DNA of 45,762 nucleotides from Bifidobacterium apri (lineage in GTDB: Bacteria > Actinomycetota > Actinomycetes > Actinomycetales > Bifidobacteriaceae): positions 1 through 45,762 of the forward strand of contig NZ_WBSO01000017.1 in the NCBI RefSeq assembly GCF_009299485.1, given 5' to 3'. Positions 27,083-34,144 of the stretch are shown here, piece after piece (within the stretch, counting starts at the first letter, position 1; each line of letters starts with the position of its first letter). Below the pieces are notes generated by a model. It was given only the letters and a program-made list of their open reading frames with translations. It did no database searches and had not been told where the DNA came from. The position numbers were made by a program, and so were the translations under genes.

Positions 27083-27892
27083 TCAAACTCGGACTCGCGG
27101 CGGCGTGCACACGTCCCCGATCAGCGCGTGCAGGTCGGTACAGTGGGCGTCCGCGTGAATGGTGGCGGCCGGGTCGGCGAGCGCAGCAACGATTGCGGAT
27201 AATCGTTCGGTTTCTTCACGATCCCGCCCGGACGATAGGACCGCGCCGTCCAAACCCGCGCCATCCGCCGCGAGCGTCGGCAGCATGAGTACGTGTGCGG
27301 CTTCGCGGATGAGTCGCGCCTGTACGACGCCGGTTGAGCGTGCGTCGAGTACGGTGTCGTCGTCTGTCGTCCCAGCGATGACGAGCCGGTCATCATCGAA
27401 GAGCTTTGATTCGAAGCCGTCCATGCCGACTGCCGTGGCGACGTGAATCGTGTCAACTGCACACGGCAGATCGCCCAGCATTGAACTGTCAGCGAGATAC
27501 TGTGCGACCGCAGTCCCTTCAATCCCGACTGGCAGTACAGCGAGCATGGTTCCGGACCATTCGGCGGCAGCAGTCATCACACGCACGAGATCATGCTTGC
27601 AAGCGCAGGTCAGACAGCAATCATCCATGGGGAATATGGTGGCGTCACCGCCGAGCAGATTGCTGTCGTCCCCGGGCTCGCAGATGGTTCTGGCCAGGGA
27701 CAGGCCGGTTGGCGAGTCGGGGTCGGGCGTTACGTCGTAGGCGGCGACGCGCACGTTCGAGTGCGAATCCGCCAGGGAGAAGGCAACGGCGTCGAGAGCG
27801 AGACGGTCGACTCCGGTTAGCAGAACGAGATTGACGTGTGGGATTTCGGCTTCGGCGTTTCCCCATGATGGCAACGATGGATGGCGTGGCAT
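27083..27892 (-). CDS. COG0523-type (CobW/ZigA-like) protein lacking Walker A
   Basis: A 269-residue relative of the COG0523 metallochaperone GTPases. The metal motif DDCCLTCACKHDL (Cys92, 93, 96, 98) stands where other members have CxCC. The N-terminal NLVLLTGVDRLALDAVA (21-37) has the beta-strand and TG but no GxxGxGKT, so GTP binding is doubtful; zinc-linked actinobacterial members are often degenerate here. ATG at 27892 is preferred (AGAAAGGT upstream); TTG at 27910 is a weaker choice. It is divergent from the ribosomal-protein genes and shares their Zur-like control region, so a role in zinc supply under starvation is inferred. Confidence 0.8.
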   Translation of the reverse strand: MPRHPSLPSWGNAEAEIPHVNLVLLTGVDRLALDAVAFSLADSHSNVRVAAYDVTPDPDSPTGLSLARTICEPGDDSNLLGGDATIFPMDDCCLTCACKHDLVRVMTAAAEWSGTMLAVLPVGIEGTAVAQYLADSSMLGDLPCAVDTIHVATAVGMDGFESKLFDDDRLVIAGTTDDDTVLDARSTGVVQARLIREAAHVLMLPTLAADGAGLDGAVLSSGRDREETERLSAIVAALADPAATIHADAHCTDLHALIGDVCTPPRVRV

Positions 27893-27914
27893 GGCACGAC
27901 CTTTCTGCAATCAC

Positions 27915-27951
27915 TTGACGATAATGATTCTCAATATCTATAATGAAGCAC
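27915..27951 (+). promoter_or_regulatory. Promoter with Zur/Fur-like box upstream of L28
   Basis: TTGACG (27915-27920) and TATAAT (27939-27944) are 18 bp apart. The spacer holds GATAATGATTCTCAATATC (27920-27938), a good match to the ATAATGATTNTCA pattern of Zur/Fur boxes. The -10 ends 7 bp before the L28 ATG at 27952, so transcription should start at or next to the A of the start codon. The same box lies 28-46 bp upstream of the divergent COG0523 start. Confidence 0.8.
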
Positions 27952-28191
27952 ATGAGCACATATTGTCAAGTCCTCGGCACCCACGCCGGCAAGGGCAACA
28001 CCGTATCCCACTCGCACAGAAAAACCCGGCGCCGCTTCGAACCGAACCTGCAGCGCAAACGCTATTTCGTGCCCTCACTCGGGCGACGCGTCACCCTCAC
28101 GCTGACACCGCGCGGCATGAAAACCATCGACAAGCATGGCATCGATGCGGTCATCGGCAGGCTGATCGCCAACGGCGAGATACGCCCATAA
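27952..28191 (+). CDS. rpmB: Ribosomal protein L28, zinc-independent paralogue
   Basis: Large-subunit protein bL28, 79 residues. [20 protein letters not shown] and [16 protein letters not shown] identify it. It has a single Cys and none of the CxxC pairs that bind zinc in C+ forms. The ATG at 27952 is favoured over 27943 because family members begin M-S-x-Y-C and the promoter places the transcript start there, making a leaderless message. First gene of the set. Confidence 0.93.
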   Translation: MSTYCQVLGTHAGKGNTVSHSHRKTRRRFEPNLQRKRYFVPSLGRRVTLTLTPRGMKTIDKHGIDAVIGRLIANGEIRP

Positions 28192-28288
28192 CCCGGCGCC
28201 GTCACCATCACCACGCGCCGTCACCCTCACGCTGACACCACAACAGCTCATCGAGCGACAACAGCAATACACAAGAAAGGAAGCCATC

Positions 28289-28456
28289 ATGACCAAAACC
28301 ACTGATATCAGGCCGGTTATCACCCTGCGATCCACCGCAGGCACCGGATCAACCTACACAACGACCAAAAATCGCCGCAATACACCAGACCGCCTCGAAC
28401 TGCTCAAATTCGACCCCGTCCTACGTAAGCGAGTGATGTTCAGGGAGGTCCGTTGA
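28289..28456 (+). CDS. rpmG: Ribosomal protein L33, zinc-independent paralogue
   Basis: bL33, 55 residues. [20 protein letters not shown] and [19 protein letters not shown] are the family sequence. No cysteine at all, so this is the C- form. AAAGGAAG is 6 nt before the ATG. The stop is followed after one base by the S14 ATG. The 97 bp between L28 and L33 contain a 21-bp exact copy (28219-28239) of an internal L28 segment (28089-28109). Confidence 0.95.
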   Translation: MTKTTDIRPVITLRSTAGTGSTYTTTKNRRNTPDRLELLKFDPVLRKRVMFREVR

Positions 28457-28457
28457 C

Positions 28458-28763
28458 ATGGCCAAACGCAGCCTCATCGCCAAACAACGGCAACGCGAAC
28501 GCACCGTCGCGGCATACGCCGAACGCCGGGCAGCATACCGACACGATTCAGTCAATCCACATCTGCGCCCAGACGAACGCGACGAAGCGATGCGCCGGCT
28601 GCACGCGCTCCCGCGTGATGCCAGCCCCACACGACTGCGCAACCGAGATGCCATCGACGGGCGGCCGCGCGCATTCAACCGGAGATTCGGTCTGTCTCGC
28701 ATCAACTTGCGCGATAAGGCACATCGCGGAGAGCTGCCTGGTGTCGTGAAATCAAGTTGGTAA
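28458..28763 (+). CDS. rpsN: Ribosomal protein S14, zinc-independent long form
   Basis: uS14, 101 residues, the long form typical of C- paralogues (zinc S14 is about 61 residues). [20 protein letters not shown] keeps the RLRNR element but has no CxxC pairs; [20 protein letters not shown] is the conserved C-terminus. Starts 1 bp after L33, binding site GGGAGG within the L33 end. Confidence 0.96.
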   Translation: MAKRSLIAKQRQRERTVAAYAERRAAYRHDSVNPHLRPDERDEAMRRLHALPRDASPTRLRNRDAIDGRPRAFNRRFGLSRINLRDKAHRGELPGVVKSSW

Positions 28764-28984
28764 AGGTCGCGCCTCCCGCGAACAGCTGATTTCGCGGCTG
28801 GTTGCGGGAGGGGTGGCTGACCGGCATGGTTACTGGCCACGCCCCGCCGTATGCCGACGCATGACGACACGCGACAGACCGACATCTCCATCCAAACCGC
28901 CAGACAACCAGACAACCAGACAACCAAACAATCAGACAATCAATCAACCAGACAATCGAACAATCATTTTCAACAAGGAAAGCC
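28764..28984 (+). promoter_or_regulatory. S14-L31 gap: hairpin plus 8-9-bp tandem repeat
   Basis: Just after S14, CCTCCCGC (about 28773-28780) pairs with GCGGGAGG (about 28803-28810), an attenuator- or terminator-like hairpin. From 28901 to 28965 the plus strand is a run of CAGACAAC-type 8-9-bp repeats (about eight units), after which AAGGAAAG precedes the L31 ATG. The run has no obvious promoter inside. Confidence 0.6.
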
Positions 28985-29275
28985 ATGAAACCAGACATCC
29001 ACCCGACATACGGACCGGTTGTATTCCGCGACCAGACCACAGGCGAGACCTTCCTGACCCGTTCCACACTCGCCGGGCAAGCCGACCGGCTACCGTCCAT
29101 CACTTGGACCGACGGAGCCACGTACCCGCTGGTCAACGCAGACGTGACCAGTGCATCCCACCCGTTCTATACCGGCAAAACGGTCGTCCTCGATTCCGCG
29201 GGGCAAGTGCAGCGATTCCGCAGACGGTACGGTCTCAGCGCCAATCAGTCCGACAAGAAAGGCCAGCAATCATGA
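28985..29275 (+). CDS. rpmE2: Ribosomal protein L31 type B
   Basis: bL31 type B, 96 residues. [26 protein letters not shown] and [20 protein letters not shown] are the family hallmarks. No cysteines, therefore zinc-free. The stop overlaps the L36 start as ATGA. Confidence 0.96.
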   Translation: MKPDIHPTYGPVVFRDQTTGETFLTRSTLAGQADRLPSITWTDGATYPLVNADVTSASHPFYTGKTVVLDSAGQVQRFRRRYGLSANQSDKKGQQS

Positions 29276-29394
29276 AAGTCAAGTCATCCGTGCGCTCCCT
29301 TCTACGCAAAGACGGTTCAATCGTCGTGCGCCGACGCGGCCACATCTACATCATCAACAAGAAGAATCCACGATGGAAAGCGAGACAAGGCTAA
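29272..29394 (+). CDS. rpmJ: Ribosomal protein L36, zinc-independent paralogue
   Basis: bL36, 40 residues: [15 protein letters not shown], then [19 protein letters not shown]. The C, C, C, H zinc ligands of the standard 37-residue form are absent. Overlaps L31 by 4 bp (ATGA) and L32 by 1 bp (TAATG), so the last three genes are translationally coupled. Confidence 0.96.
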   Translation: MKVKSSVRSLLRKDGSIVVRRRGHIYIINKKNPRWKARQG

Positions 29395-29561
29395 TGGCAA
29401 CACCAAAATACCGCATGTCACGCTCGCGGACCCGTTCCCGGCGAGCGCATTGGAAAGCTCAACCCGAACAGCTCACCGAGGTGACGATGCCCGACGGGAC
29501 TGTGATGCGACTGCCGCAACGACTCGCAGCGGCGGCGCGACGCGGGCGACCGCTGTCCTGA
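29394..29561 (+). CDS. rpmF: Ribosomal protein L32, zinc-independent paralogue
   Basis: bL32, 55 residues: [20 protein letters not shown] is the conserved N-terminus. The two CxxC-type pairs of C+ L32 are missing. Last gene of the set; no clear terminator hairpin follows directly, but family D palindromes begin 140 bp later. Confidence 0.93.
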   Translation: MATPKYRMSRSRTRSRRAHWKAQPEQLTEVTMPDGTVMRLPQRLAAAARRGRPLS

Positions 29562-29704
29562 CCCGCGCGACCCGCACGACGCGCGCGACCGTTGACATGG
29601 CGGCAACAAACGGCGGTGAAGGCGCCCGGACGCTCGCACGACTGCGCTCTCACGCGCCATATCAAACCGAGCTGAGCGAGCCGGGCTGAGCGAACGAACC
29701 GAAG

Positions 29705-30026
29705 CCGTTGCGCATGTGGTGGCATGCGCAACGGCCGACATCCCAACCGGGGCGCCCCAAGTCAACGCCATCTTGCGGATACCGCATGCCGAGACATACG
29801 CAACATTCCCAATCCCCCGCAGTGTGACCACCACAGCACGGTATCTCATGGGGGAGCGTATGCCGTGACATACAGGACGAGCAAGATAAGTACCTCTACC
29901 GCCTTGCCCCGACCTCATCCGCGACGTTGCGTATGTCGCGGCATACGCAACCAACGGAGTCGCCGGCCGAATCCCCACATCTCGAGCCCGACTGCCCCGT
30001 TGCGCATGTCGCGACATACGCAACGG
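29705..30026. repeat. Family D palindrome cluster, five units
   Basis: The best units have 10-12-bp arms: CCGTTGCGCATG (29705-29716) with CATGCGCAACGG (29723-29734); GTTGCGTATG with CATACGCAAC (about 29927-29954); and CCGTTGCGCATG with CATACGCAACGG (29997-30026). Two shorter ones lie at about 29783-29804 and 29857-29876. Loop words are TCGCGA-like. Confidence 0.85.
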
Positions 30027-30071
30027 TTCGATGGCGTTGTCAACGTCGCATCAGCCGATGCCGCCGTGCGG

Positions 30072-30243
30072 TGTGAGGATTCACTCACACAGTGGGCAAC
30101 ACGGCAACCGAAACCGAAACCGAGAAAACCGGCACCTCCAACCACCACTTTGTGAGGATTCACTCACAAACCGGGCGACATCCAACGCTGCAACCAGAAA
30201 AACCGACACCTTCCACACACCGTTGTGTGAGGATTCTCTCACA
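30072..30243. repeat. Family A palindromic array, three units
   Basis: Cores start at 30072, 30151 and 30226. The first spacing is 79, longer by 6 bp because CCGAAA is duplicated in the linker; the second is 75. Confidence 0.88.
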
Positions 30244-30352
30244 CAACCGCAGTGTGCGACGGACACCGGCGACGTGAGACGGGCGCACTCCTTCGGATAT
30301 GTCACTCGAGGCGTGAGCCGTTTGTTATCCAACCGCCCGCTCACCGCGTCAC

Positions 30353-30496
30353 AATCTAGCTACGCTCACAAGCTTCCCAGCGTAACCAGTTTGGAAAGAC
30401 ACACAAACCAGCGCCACCCAGCAACCCGCCATCGTAACCAGTTTGTAGGAAGACACAAACTAGCTACGCCCACAGGCCTCCCAGCGTAACCAGTTT
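30353..30496. repeat. Family B hairpins, two complete and one half
   Basis: Complete units at 30353-30392 and 30457-30496 (CAGCGTAACCAGTTT right arms) and an isolated right arm (CGTAACCAGTTTG) at about 30433-30446. Same family as 22242-22781. Confidence 0.8.
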
Positions 30497-30554
30497 GGAA
30501 AGGCAGCAGCCGTGCGGAGACCGCGACGCCCTGGCATCAGGGCCTGTCACCATA

Positions 30555-30587
30555 CAAAAAATCGCGGCACCGAACCGGCACCGCGAT
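30555..30587 (-). terminator. Terminator of tRNA-Gly
   Basis: Arms ATCGCGG (30561-30567) and CCGCGAT (30581-30587), 13-nt loop, followed on the minus strand by a run of six T. It begins 7 bp past the tRNA 3' end. Confidence 0.85.
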
Positions 30588-30593
30588 CGCGAG

Positions 30594-30664
30594 AGCGGAT
30601 GACGGGAGTCGAACCCGCCTCTGAAGCTTGGGAAGCTTCCATTCTACCGATGAACTACATCCGC
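30594..30664 (-). tRNA. tRNA-Gly (anticodon CCC)
   Basis: On the minus strand the acceptor GCGGATG pairs with CATCCGC, D stem GTTC with GAAT, anticodon stem GAAGC with GCTTC around loop TTCCCAA (anticodon CCC), and the T arm has loop TTCGACT. 71 nt with a T discriminator; CCA is not encoded. Confidence 0.96.
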
Positions 30665-30970
30665 AGATGCGCAGCACAGCCGCACATACAAATAAGCACT
30701 TTACCACAGCGCGCCGATTTACGCACCCCTGTCCGCGCGGAGCCGCACCATTCGTAACTCCGCAGCGCGGAACACCGCAGACCGGCACTCTTCGATCCAA
30801 ACTCATTCGCCCTGGTGTCGAGCGTATGCGGCTCTGTCCAATAACTTCACAGCCAGCGTCGCCCTACCAGTCCAAGACTTGCGGCGAACCACCATCACTG
30901 CTATGCTGTACAGTATTCTGTACAGCATCTCGTACAGCATCCCATGCAGGAATGCCTAGAAAGGACGAAG
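30665..30970. other. Divergent region between tRNA-Gly and yefM
   Basis: 306 bp. It must contain the tRNA promoter (an AT-rich patch at 30685-30705) and the yefM-yoeB promoter/operator (30907-30936). Nothing else is recognisable. Confidence 0.5.
30907..30936 (+). promoter_or_regulatory. yefM-yoeB operator: TGTACA hexamers at 12-bp spacing
   Basis: TGTACA at 30907-30912 and 30919-30924 and CGTACA at 30931-30936, each exactly 12 bp apart, 35-64 bp upstream of the yefM start. Adjacent TGTACA cores with 12-bp centre spacing are the known YefM-YoeB operator pattern. Confidence 0.88.
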
Positions 30971-31231
30971 ATGGTCACCGCAGTCGCCTATACGAACTTC
31001 CGCAAAGACCTGAAATCCTACATGCGCCGGGTCAACGATGACGCGGACATGCTGCTGGTGACGAACAAGGATGAGCATGACAACGTCGTCGTCATGAGCG
31101 CTTCTGATTACGATTCCCTCATGGAAACGCTCCGGGTGTACCAGAATCAGTATCTGCGCAACAAAGTTCAGCGCGGCATGGAGCAGATTCGCGAAGGGGC
31201 AGCCGCCCAGCACGACATCACCAAGGATTGA
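30971..31231 (+). CDS. yefM: YefM-family antitoxin (Phd fold)
   Basis: An 86-residue antitoxin. The N-terminal VAYTNFRKDLKSYMRRVNDD and VVVMSASDYDSLMETL are the DNA-binding Phd/YefM domain; the acidic C-terminus would wrap the toxin. ATG at 30971 has AAAGGACG upstream; a frame extension to 30944 overlaps the operator side and lacks a binding site. First gene of a two-gene operon, autoregulated through the TGTACA sites. Confidence 0.94.
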   Translation: MVTAVAYTNFRKDLKSYMRRVNDDADMLLVTNKDEHDNVVVMSASDYDSLMETLRVYQNQYLRNKVQRGMEQIREGAAAQHDITKD

Positions 31232-31234
31232 CCC

Positions 31235-31495
31235 ATGCTCCGTTGGACGGATGACGCCTGGGAAGATTACCTGTATTGGCAGTCCCAAGACAAGCGCACG
31301 CTGAAACGAATCAATGCCCTCATCCGGGACGCGCAACGCTCGCCGTTCGAGGGCATTGGCAAGCCGGAGCCGCTGAAATGGGACTTCCAGGGCGCTTGGA
31401 GCAGACGTATCGATTCAGCGAATCGACTGATTTACATGGTCGCGGACGGCGACCTGTGCATCCTGTCCGCGCGGGACCACTACCCGGGACGCTGA
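31235..31495 (+). CDS. yoeB: YoeB-family mRNA interferase toxin
   Basis: An 86-residue ribosome-dependent RNase. The catalytic set is intact when aligned to E. coli YoeB: Glu45, Arg64, His82 and Tyr83 (E. coli Glu46, Arg65, His83, Tyr84). WSRRIDSANRLIYMV is the family core. The C-terminus continues three residues past HY, where E. coli YoeB ends. The gene starts 3 bp after the yefM stop. Likely active as a toxin. Confidence 0.94.
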   Translation: MLRWTDDAWEDYLYWQSQDKRTLKRINALIRDAQRSPFEGIGKPEPLKWDFQGAWSRRIDSANRLIYMVADGDLCILSARDHYPGR

Positions 31496-31580
31496 CGCCG
31501 CCGCCGAACCCCTAGGACTAGCGTTGAAACAACGCTCGCTAATACCACGCTCGTTGAAACACACGACATCTGGAGGGATT

Positions 31581-31739
31581 ATGAACAAAGGCCTGTTCAT
31601 CGCGCAGATTGCGCTCAGCGCACTGCTGATTGTCTTCGGCGTCAGGGATCACGACGTTCTGATTATCATCATCGTGGCGGCCGGTATGATTCTTGACATC
31701 GTCGGTTGGTGGTGGCAGTCCCGTACGAAACGGCAGTAG
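31581..31739 (+). CDS. Small two-helix membrane protein
   Basis: 52 residues. Two hydrophobic segments (IAQIALSALLIVFGV, and VLIIIIVAAGMILDIVGWWW) joined by RDHD, ending QSRTKRQ. Excellent binding site GGAGGG 4 nt before the ATG. Family not recognised. Upstream, AGCGTT / AACGCT (about 31514-31531) forms a small hairpin after yoeB. Confidence 0.75.
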   Translation: MNKGLFIAQIALSALLIVFGVRDHDVLIIIIVAAGMILDIVGWWWQSRTKRQ

Positions 31740-32057
31740 CACGAAACGGCAGTAACGCGGCACGGCTCGTCCGACTGGTCGCCTTCGCATTCGTCTAGTC
31801 GGCCGCCTGATAGCTCGCCCAGCAATTTCGACCGGCAGTTTCGCCTGATTGTTCGCCTGCCGGTCGGGTTGTCGTCACTCTGCGTGCATACCCGGGCGGT
31901 ACAGTTGCTATAGCGATGATGTCCGCGCCTCGCTCGTCCCGTTCCGCCGCATCCGTTGCACACCAACACCAACGCGCCCAATGCCAGCAGAGCCCGGTCT
32001 CAGCACATACGCGCCCAACATCCTTGACAGGAGACAGAAGACAGGAGCAGCCAGGAC
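31740..32057. other. Intergenic region with terminator-like hairpin before yddG
   Basis: 318 bp. Perfect 10-bp arms CGACCGGCAG (31829-31838) and CTGCCGGTCG (31857-31866), no T run. TATAGC near 31909 could be the -10 of yddG. No gene. Confidence 0.5.
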
Positions 32058-33377
32058 ATGACGGATCAAGGCACCGCACGCACCCTGCCATCGTCAGCGC
32101 AGACGCAAGCGCGGACGCGGACGCAAGCGGGCGCGGCACCGTCAATGTCAACGGCCCCGGCACCGTCAACGCCAACAGGCACGACACCATCAACGCCAAC
32201 GGCCCCGGCACCGTCAACGGACGCGGTGTCTACGGATGCTTTGCCCTCGAATACTGCCACGACACTGTCAGCCGCTTCAGACACGACCGCACTTGCAGAA
32301 GCACGATCGACGGGAAAACCGGCAGCGCAGTCCACACTGTCAGCGCAGCCTACACATCCCACACAATCAGTGCAACCCACACAACCCGAACAACCCACAC
32401 CGCATCCAGCACCACAACCAACCGTCACCAATCCGCTGCTCGGCCATGCGATCTCGCACGGCGGCACAATCATCGGCCTGTTCGCCATCGTCCTGTGGGG
32501 CTTCATGGCCGGTCTGGTGCGACTCGTCGCGGACGCGTTCGGCGCGACTCTCGGCTCAGCCCTGATTTACACCGTCGGCGGCATTCTGTTGCTACTGACC
32601 CGACGCCCGAAACCGCTCTCCCAAGCGCCCCGCCGCTACCTCCTGCTCGGCGGCCTCATGTTCGTCACGTACGAGGCTTCGATTTCCCTGTCCATCGGCC
32701 TCGCCGCCACCGCCGAACAATCCGTCGAAGTGAGCTTGGTCAACTATCTGTGGCCGACGCTGCTGGTGCTCTTCACTGCGGCGCTGTCCAAACGGCAAGG
32801 CGCGCTCTGGCAGGCGCTGCCCGGCGCGATCATCGCCACGGTCGGTGTCGCGATGGCGGTCGGCGGCAACAGTTTGGACGTGCAGTCGGCGTTGCGCAAT
32901 ATCACGTCGAATCCGCTGCCGTTTGCACTGGCGTTCGCCGGGGCGTTGATCTGGTCGGTATACGCGGCAATCTCGCCGACAATGTCCGGCGGTTACGACG
33001 GGACGACCATATTCTTCTGCTGTGTTGCCGTCGCGCTGTGGATCATCCACTTCACTTCCGGTGACGGGCTGCCTGCGCAAGCCCCTGGAATCGGCGGGTA
33101 TCTGGCGCTGATTGCATGCGCGGTATCGATTGCCGGCGGATACGCGTGCTGGGGGTACGGCATGCTGCACGGCAACATGGAAACGCTGGCGATCGGATCC
33201 TATGCGACGCCGGTGTTCTCGACCGCGTCCAGCACCCTGCTGTTGGGTGTCGCGCTCGGGCTGCCGTTCTGGATTGGCGTGGTGCTTGTGGTCACTGGCT
33301 CGCTGCTCAACGTGTGGTTCTCGCGACGGGCGCGAGCGCGAGCGAATATGGCGGGCACGGATACGAACGACCGATAA
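32058..33377 (+). CDS. yddG: YddG-like aromatic amino-acid exporter with disordered N-terminus
   Basis: A 439-residue EamA/DMT permease. From residue 130 on it follows YddG: LWGFMAGLVRLVADAFG, RRYLLLGGLMFVTYEASISL, SVEVSLVNYLWPTL, GALIWSVYAAISP and ACWGYGMLHGNMETLAIGSY, about ten membrane segments. YddG is about 293 residues; the first 130 residues here are Ala/Pro/Ser/Thr/Gln-rich with repeats such as TAPAPST. Starts at ATG 32058 after AGGAGCAGCCAGGAC. Exports aromatic amino acids or related metabolites by homology. Confidence 0.88.
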   Translation: MTDQGTARTLPSSAQTQARTRTQAGAAPSMSTAPAPSTPTGTTPSTPTAPAPSTDAVSTDALPSNTATTLSAASDTTALAEARSTGKPAAQSTLSAQPTHPTQSVQPTQPEQPTPHPAPQPTVTNPLLGHAISHGGTIIGLFAIVLWGFMAGLVRLVADAFGATLGSALIYTVGGILLLLTRRPKPLSQAPRRYLLLGGLMFVTYEASISLSIGLAATAEQSVEVSLVNYLWPTLLVLFTAALSKRQGALWQALPGAIIATVGVAMAVGGNSLDVQSALRNITSNPLPFALAFAGALIWSVYAAISPTMSGGYDGTTIFFCCVAVALWIIHFTSGDGLPAQAPGIGGYLALIACAVSIAGGYACWGYGMLHGNMETLAIGSYATPVFSTASSTLLLGVALGLPFWIGVVLVVTGSLLNVWFSRRARARANMAGTDTNDR

Positions 33378-33418
33378 TCGGATGAGTCGATGAGCCGGCA
33401 ATCCACTGACCGGCATCG

Positions 33419-33582
33419 TGCGAGGATCCACTCACATTCCGGCGCCCATGCCATTCCAGTCAGCCCGATTCCGGTCGGTCACAGGTCATTGTGTGAGGAT
33501 TGGCTCGCACACTGACGCCCGACAGACAACATCAGCCAGTTCCGTGCCCTCCGACCACCAGTATGTGAGCGAATCCTCACAC
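33419..33582. repeat. Family A palindromic array, three units, one inverted
   Basis: Cores start at 33419, 33492 and 33565, spacing exactly 73 both times. The third, TGTGAGCGAATCCTCACA, is the reverse complement of the common orientation. It fills the convergent yddG/deformylase junction. Confidence 0.88.
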
Positions 33583-33622
33583 ACCGACCGCAGCTAACCG
33601 CAACCACCGCCCGTCGCCAAAC

Positions 33623-34033
33623 TCACACCAGAATGCCGTCGAGGTGGTCGACCTCGTGCTGGATGATCTGTGCAACCCATCCGGCGTAGCTGGTCACATG
33701 CCTGTGGAAGGAGTCATCCTGCCAGGCGACGGTGATGTTCTCGTACCGCTTGACCCGCGTCACGCCTTCCAGCGACAGGCACCCCTCCTTCGTGAGGTAC
33801 ATGCCGGAGCGCTTGATAATCACAGGGTTGACCATAATGACGTCTTTTTCACCCATCGTAACGATGATGATGCGCGTCAAACTGCCGATCATGTTGCCGG
33901 CCATGCCGACGCAATCGTCATGATGCGCGGCGAGGGTGTCGCGCAGGTCCGTGATCACCGCCGTATCATCCGCCGTCGCGGGCGCTGATTTCCGGGCGAG
34001 GAACGTCCTGTCCTTCACGATGTCACGCTGCAT
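33623..34033 (-). CDS. def: Peptide deformylase-family protein
   Basis: 136 residues, short for the family (150-200). Metal and catalytic residues are intact: EGCLSL (Cys85) and QHEVDHLDG (His126, Glu127, His130). Motif 1 is VGMAGNMIG in place of GxGxAAxQ, a form I associate with secondary deformylases; the missing Gln may change activity. It would remove formyl from nascent proteins. ATG at 34033 with AGGAGATATC upstream. Confidence 0.88.
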   Translation of the reverse strand: MQRDIVKDRTFLARKSAPATADDTAVITDLRDTLAAHHDDCVGMAGNMIGSLTRIIIVTMGEKDVIMVNPVIIKRSGMYLTKEGCLSLEGVTRVKRYENITVAWQDDSFHRHVTSYAGWVAQIIQHEVDHLDGILV

Positions 34034-34144
34034 GATATCTCCTGTCCAAAGCCTTGTGCCGATTGGCGTTTGCCATCATACCGGCAGCCGCCGATGCGAT
34101 TCGCGTGCCGACACAATCAACCGCGCCCGACGCACTCGCACCAC

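Larger units (their letters stand above)
29562..30593. other. Repeat-rich convergent junction, no gene
   Basis: About 1 kb between the L32 gene and the tRNA terminator. It contains, in order, family D palindromes (29705-30026), a family A array (30072-30243) and family B hairpins (30353-30496). No reading frame is convincing. This is the only place in the window where families A, B and D meet. Confidence 0.75.

Noticed and set aside
27893..27910. TTG start for the COG0523 protein
   Set aside because: The ATG at 27892 has AGAAAGGT at proper spacing; the TTG would use that site as codons.
28421..29136. Minus-strand Cys/Val/Trp-rich proteins opposite S14 and L31
   Set aside because: They mirror the ribosomal genes and the CAGACAAC repeat; the repetitive [13 protein letters not shown] sequence is a direct product of that repeat.
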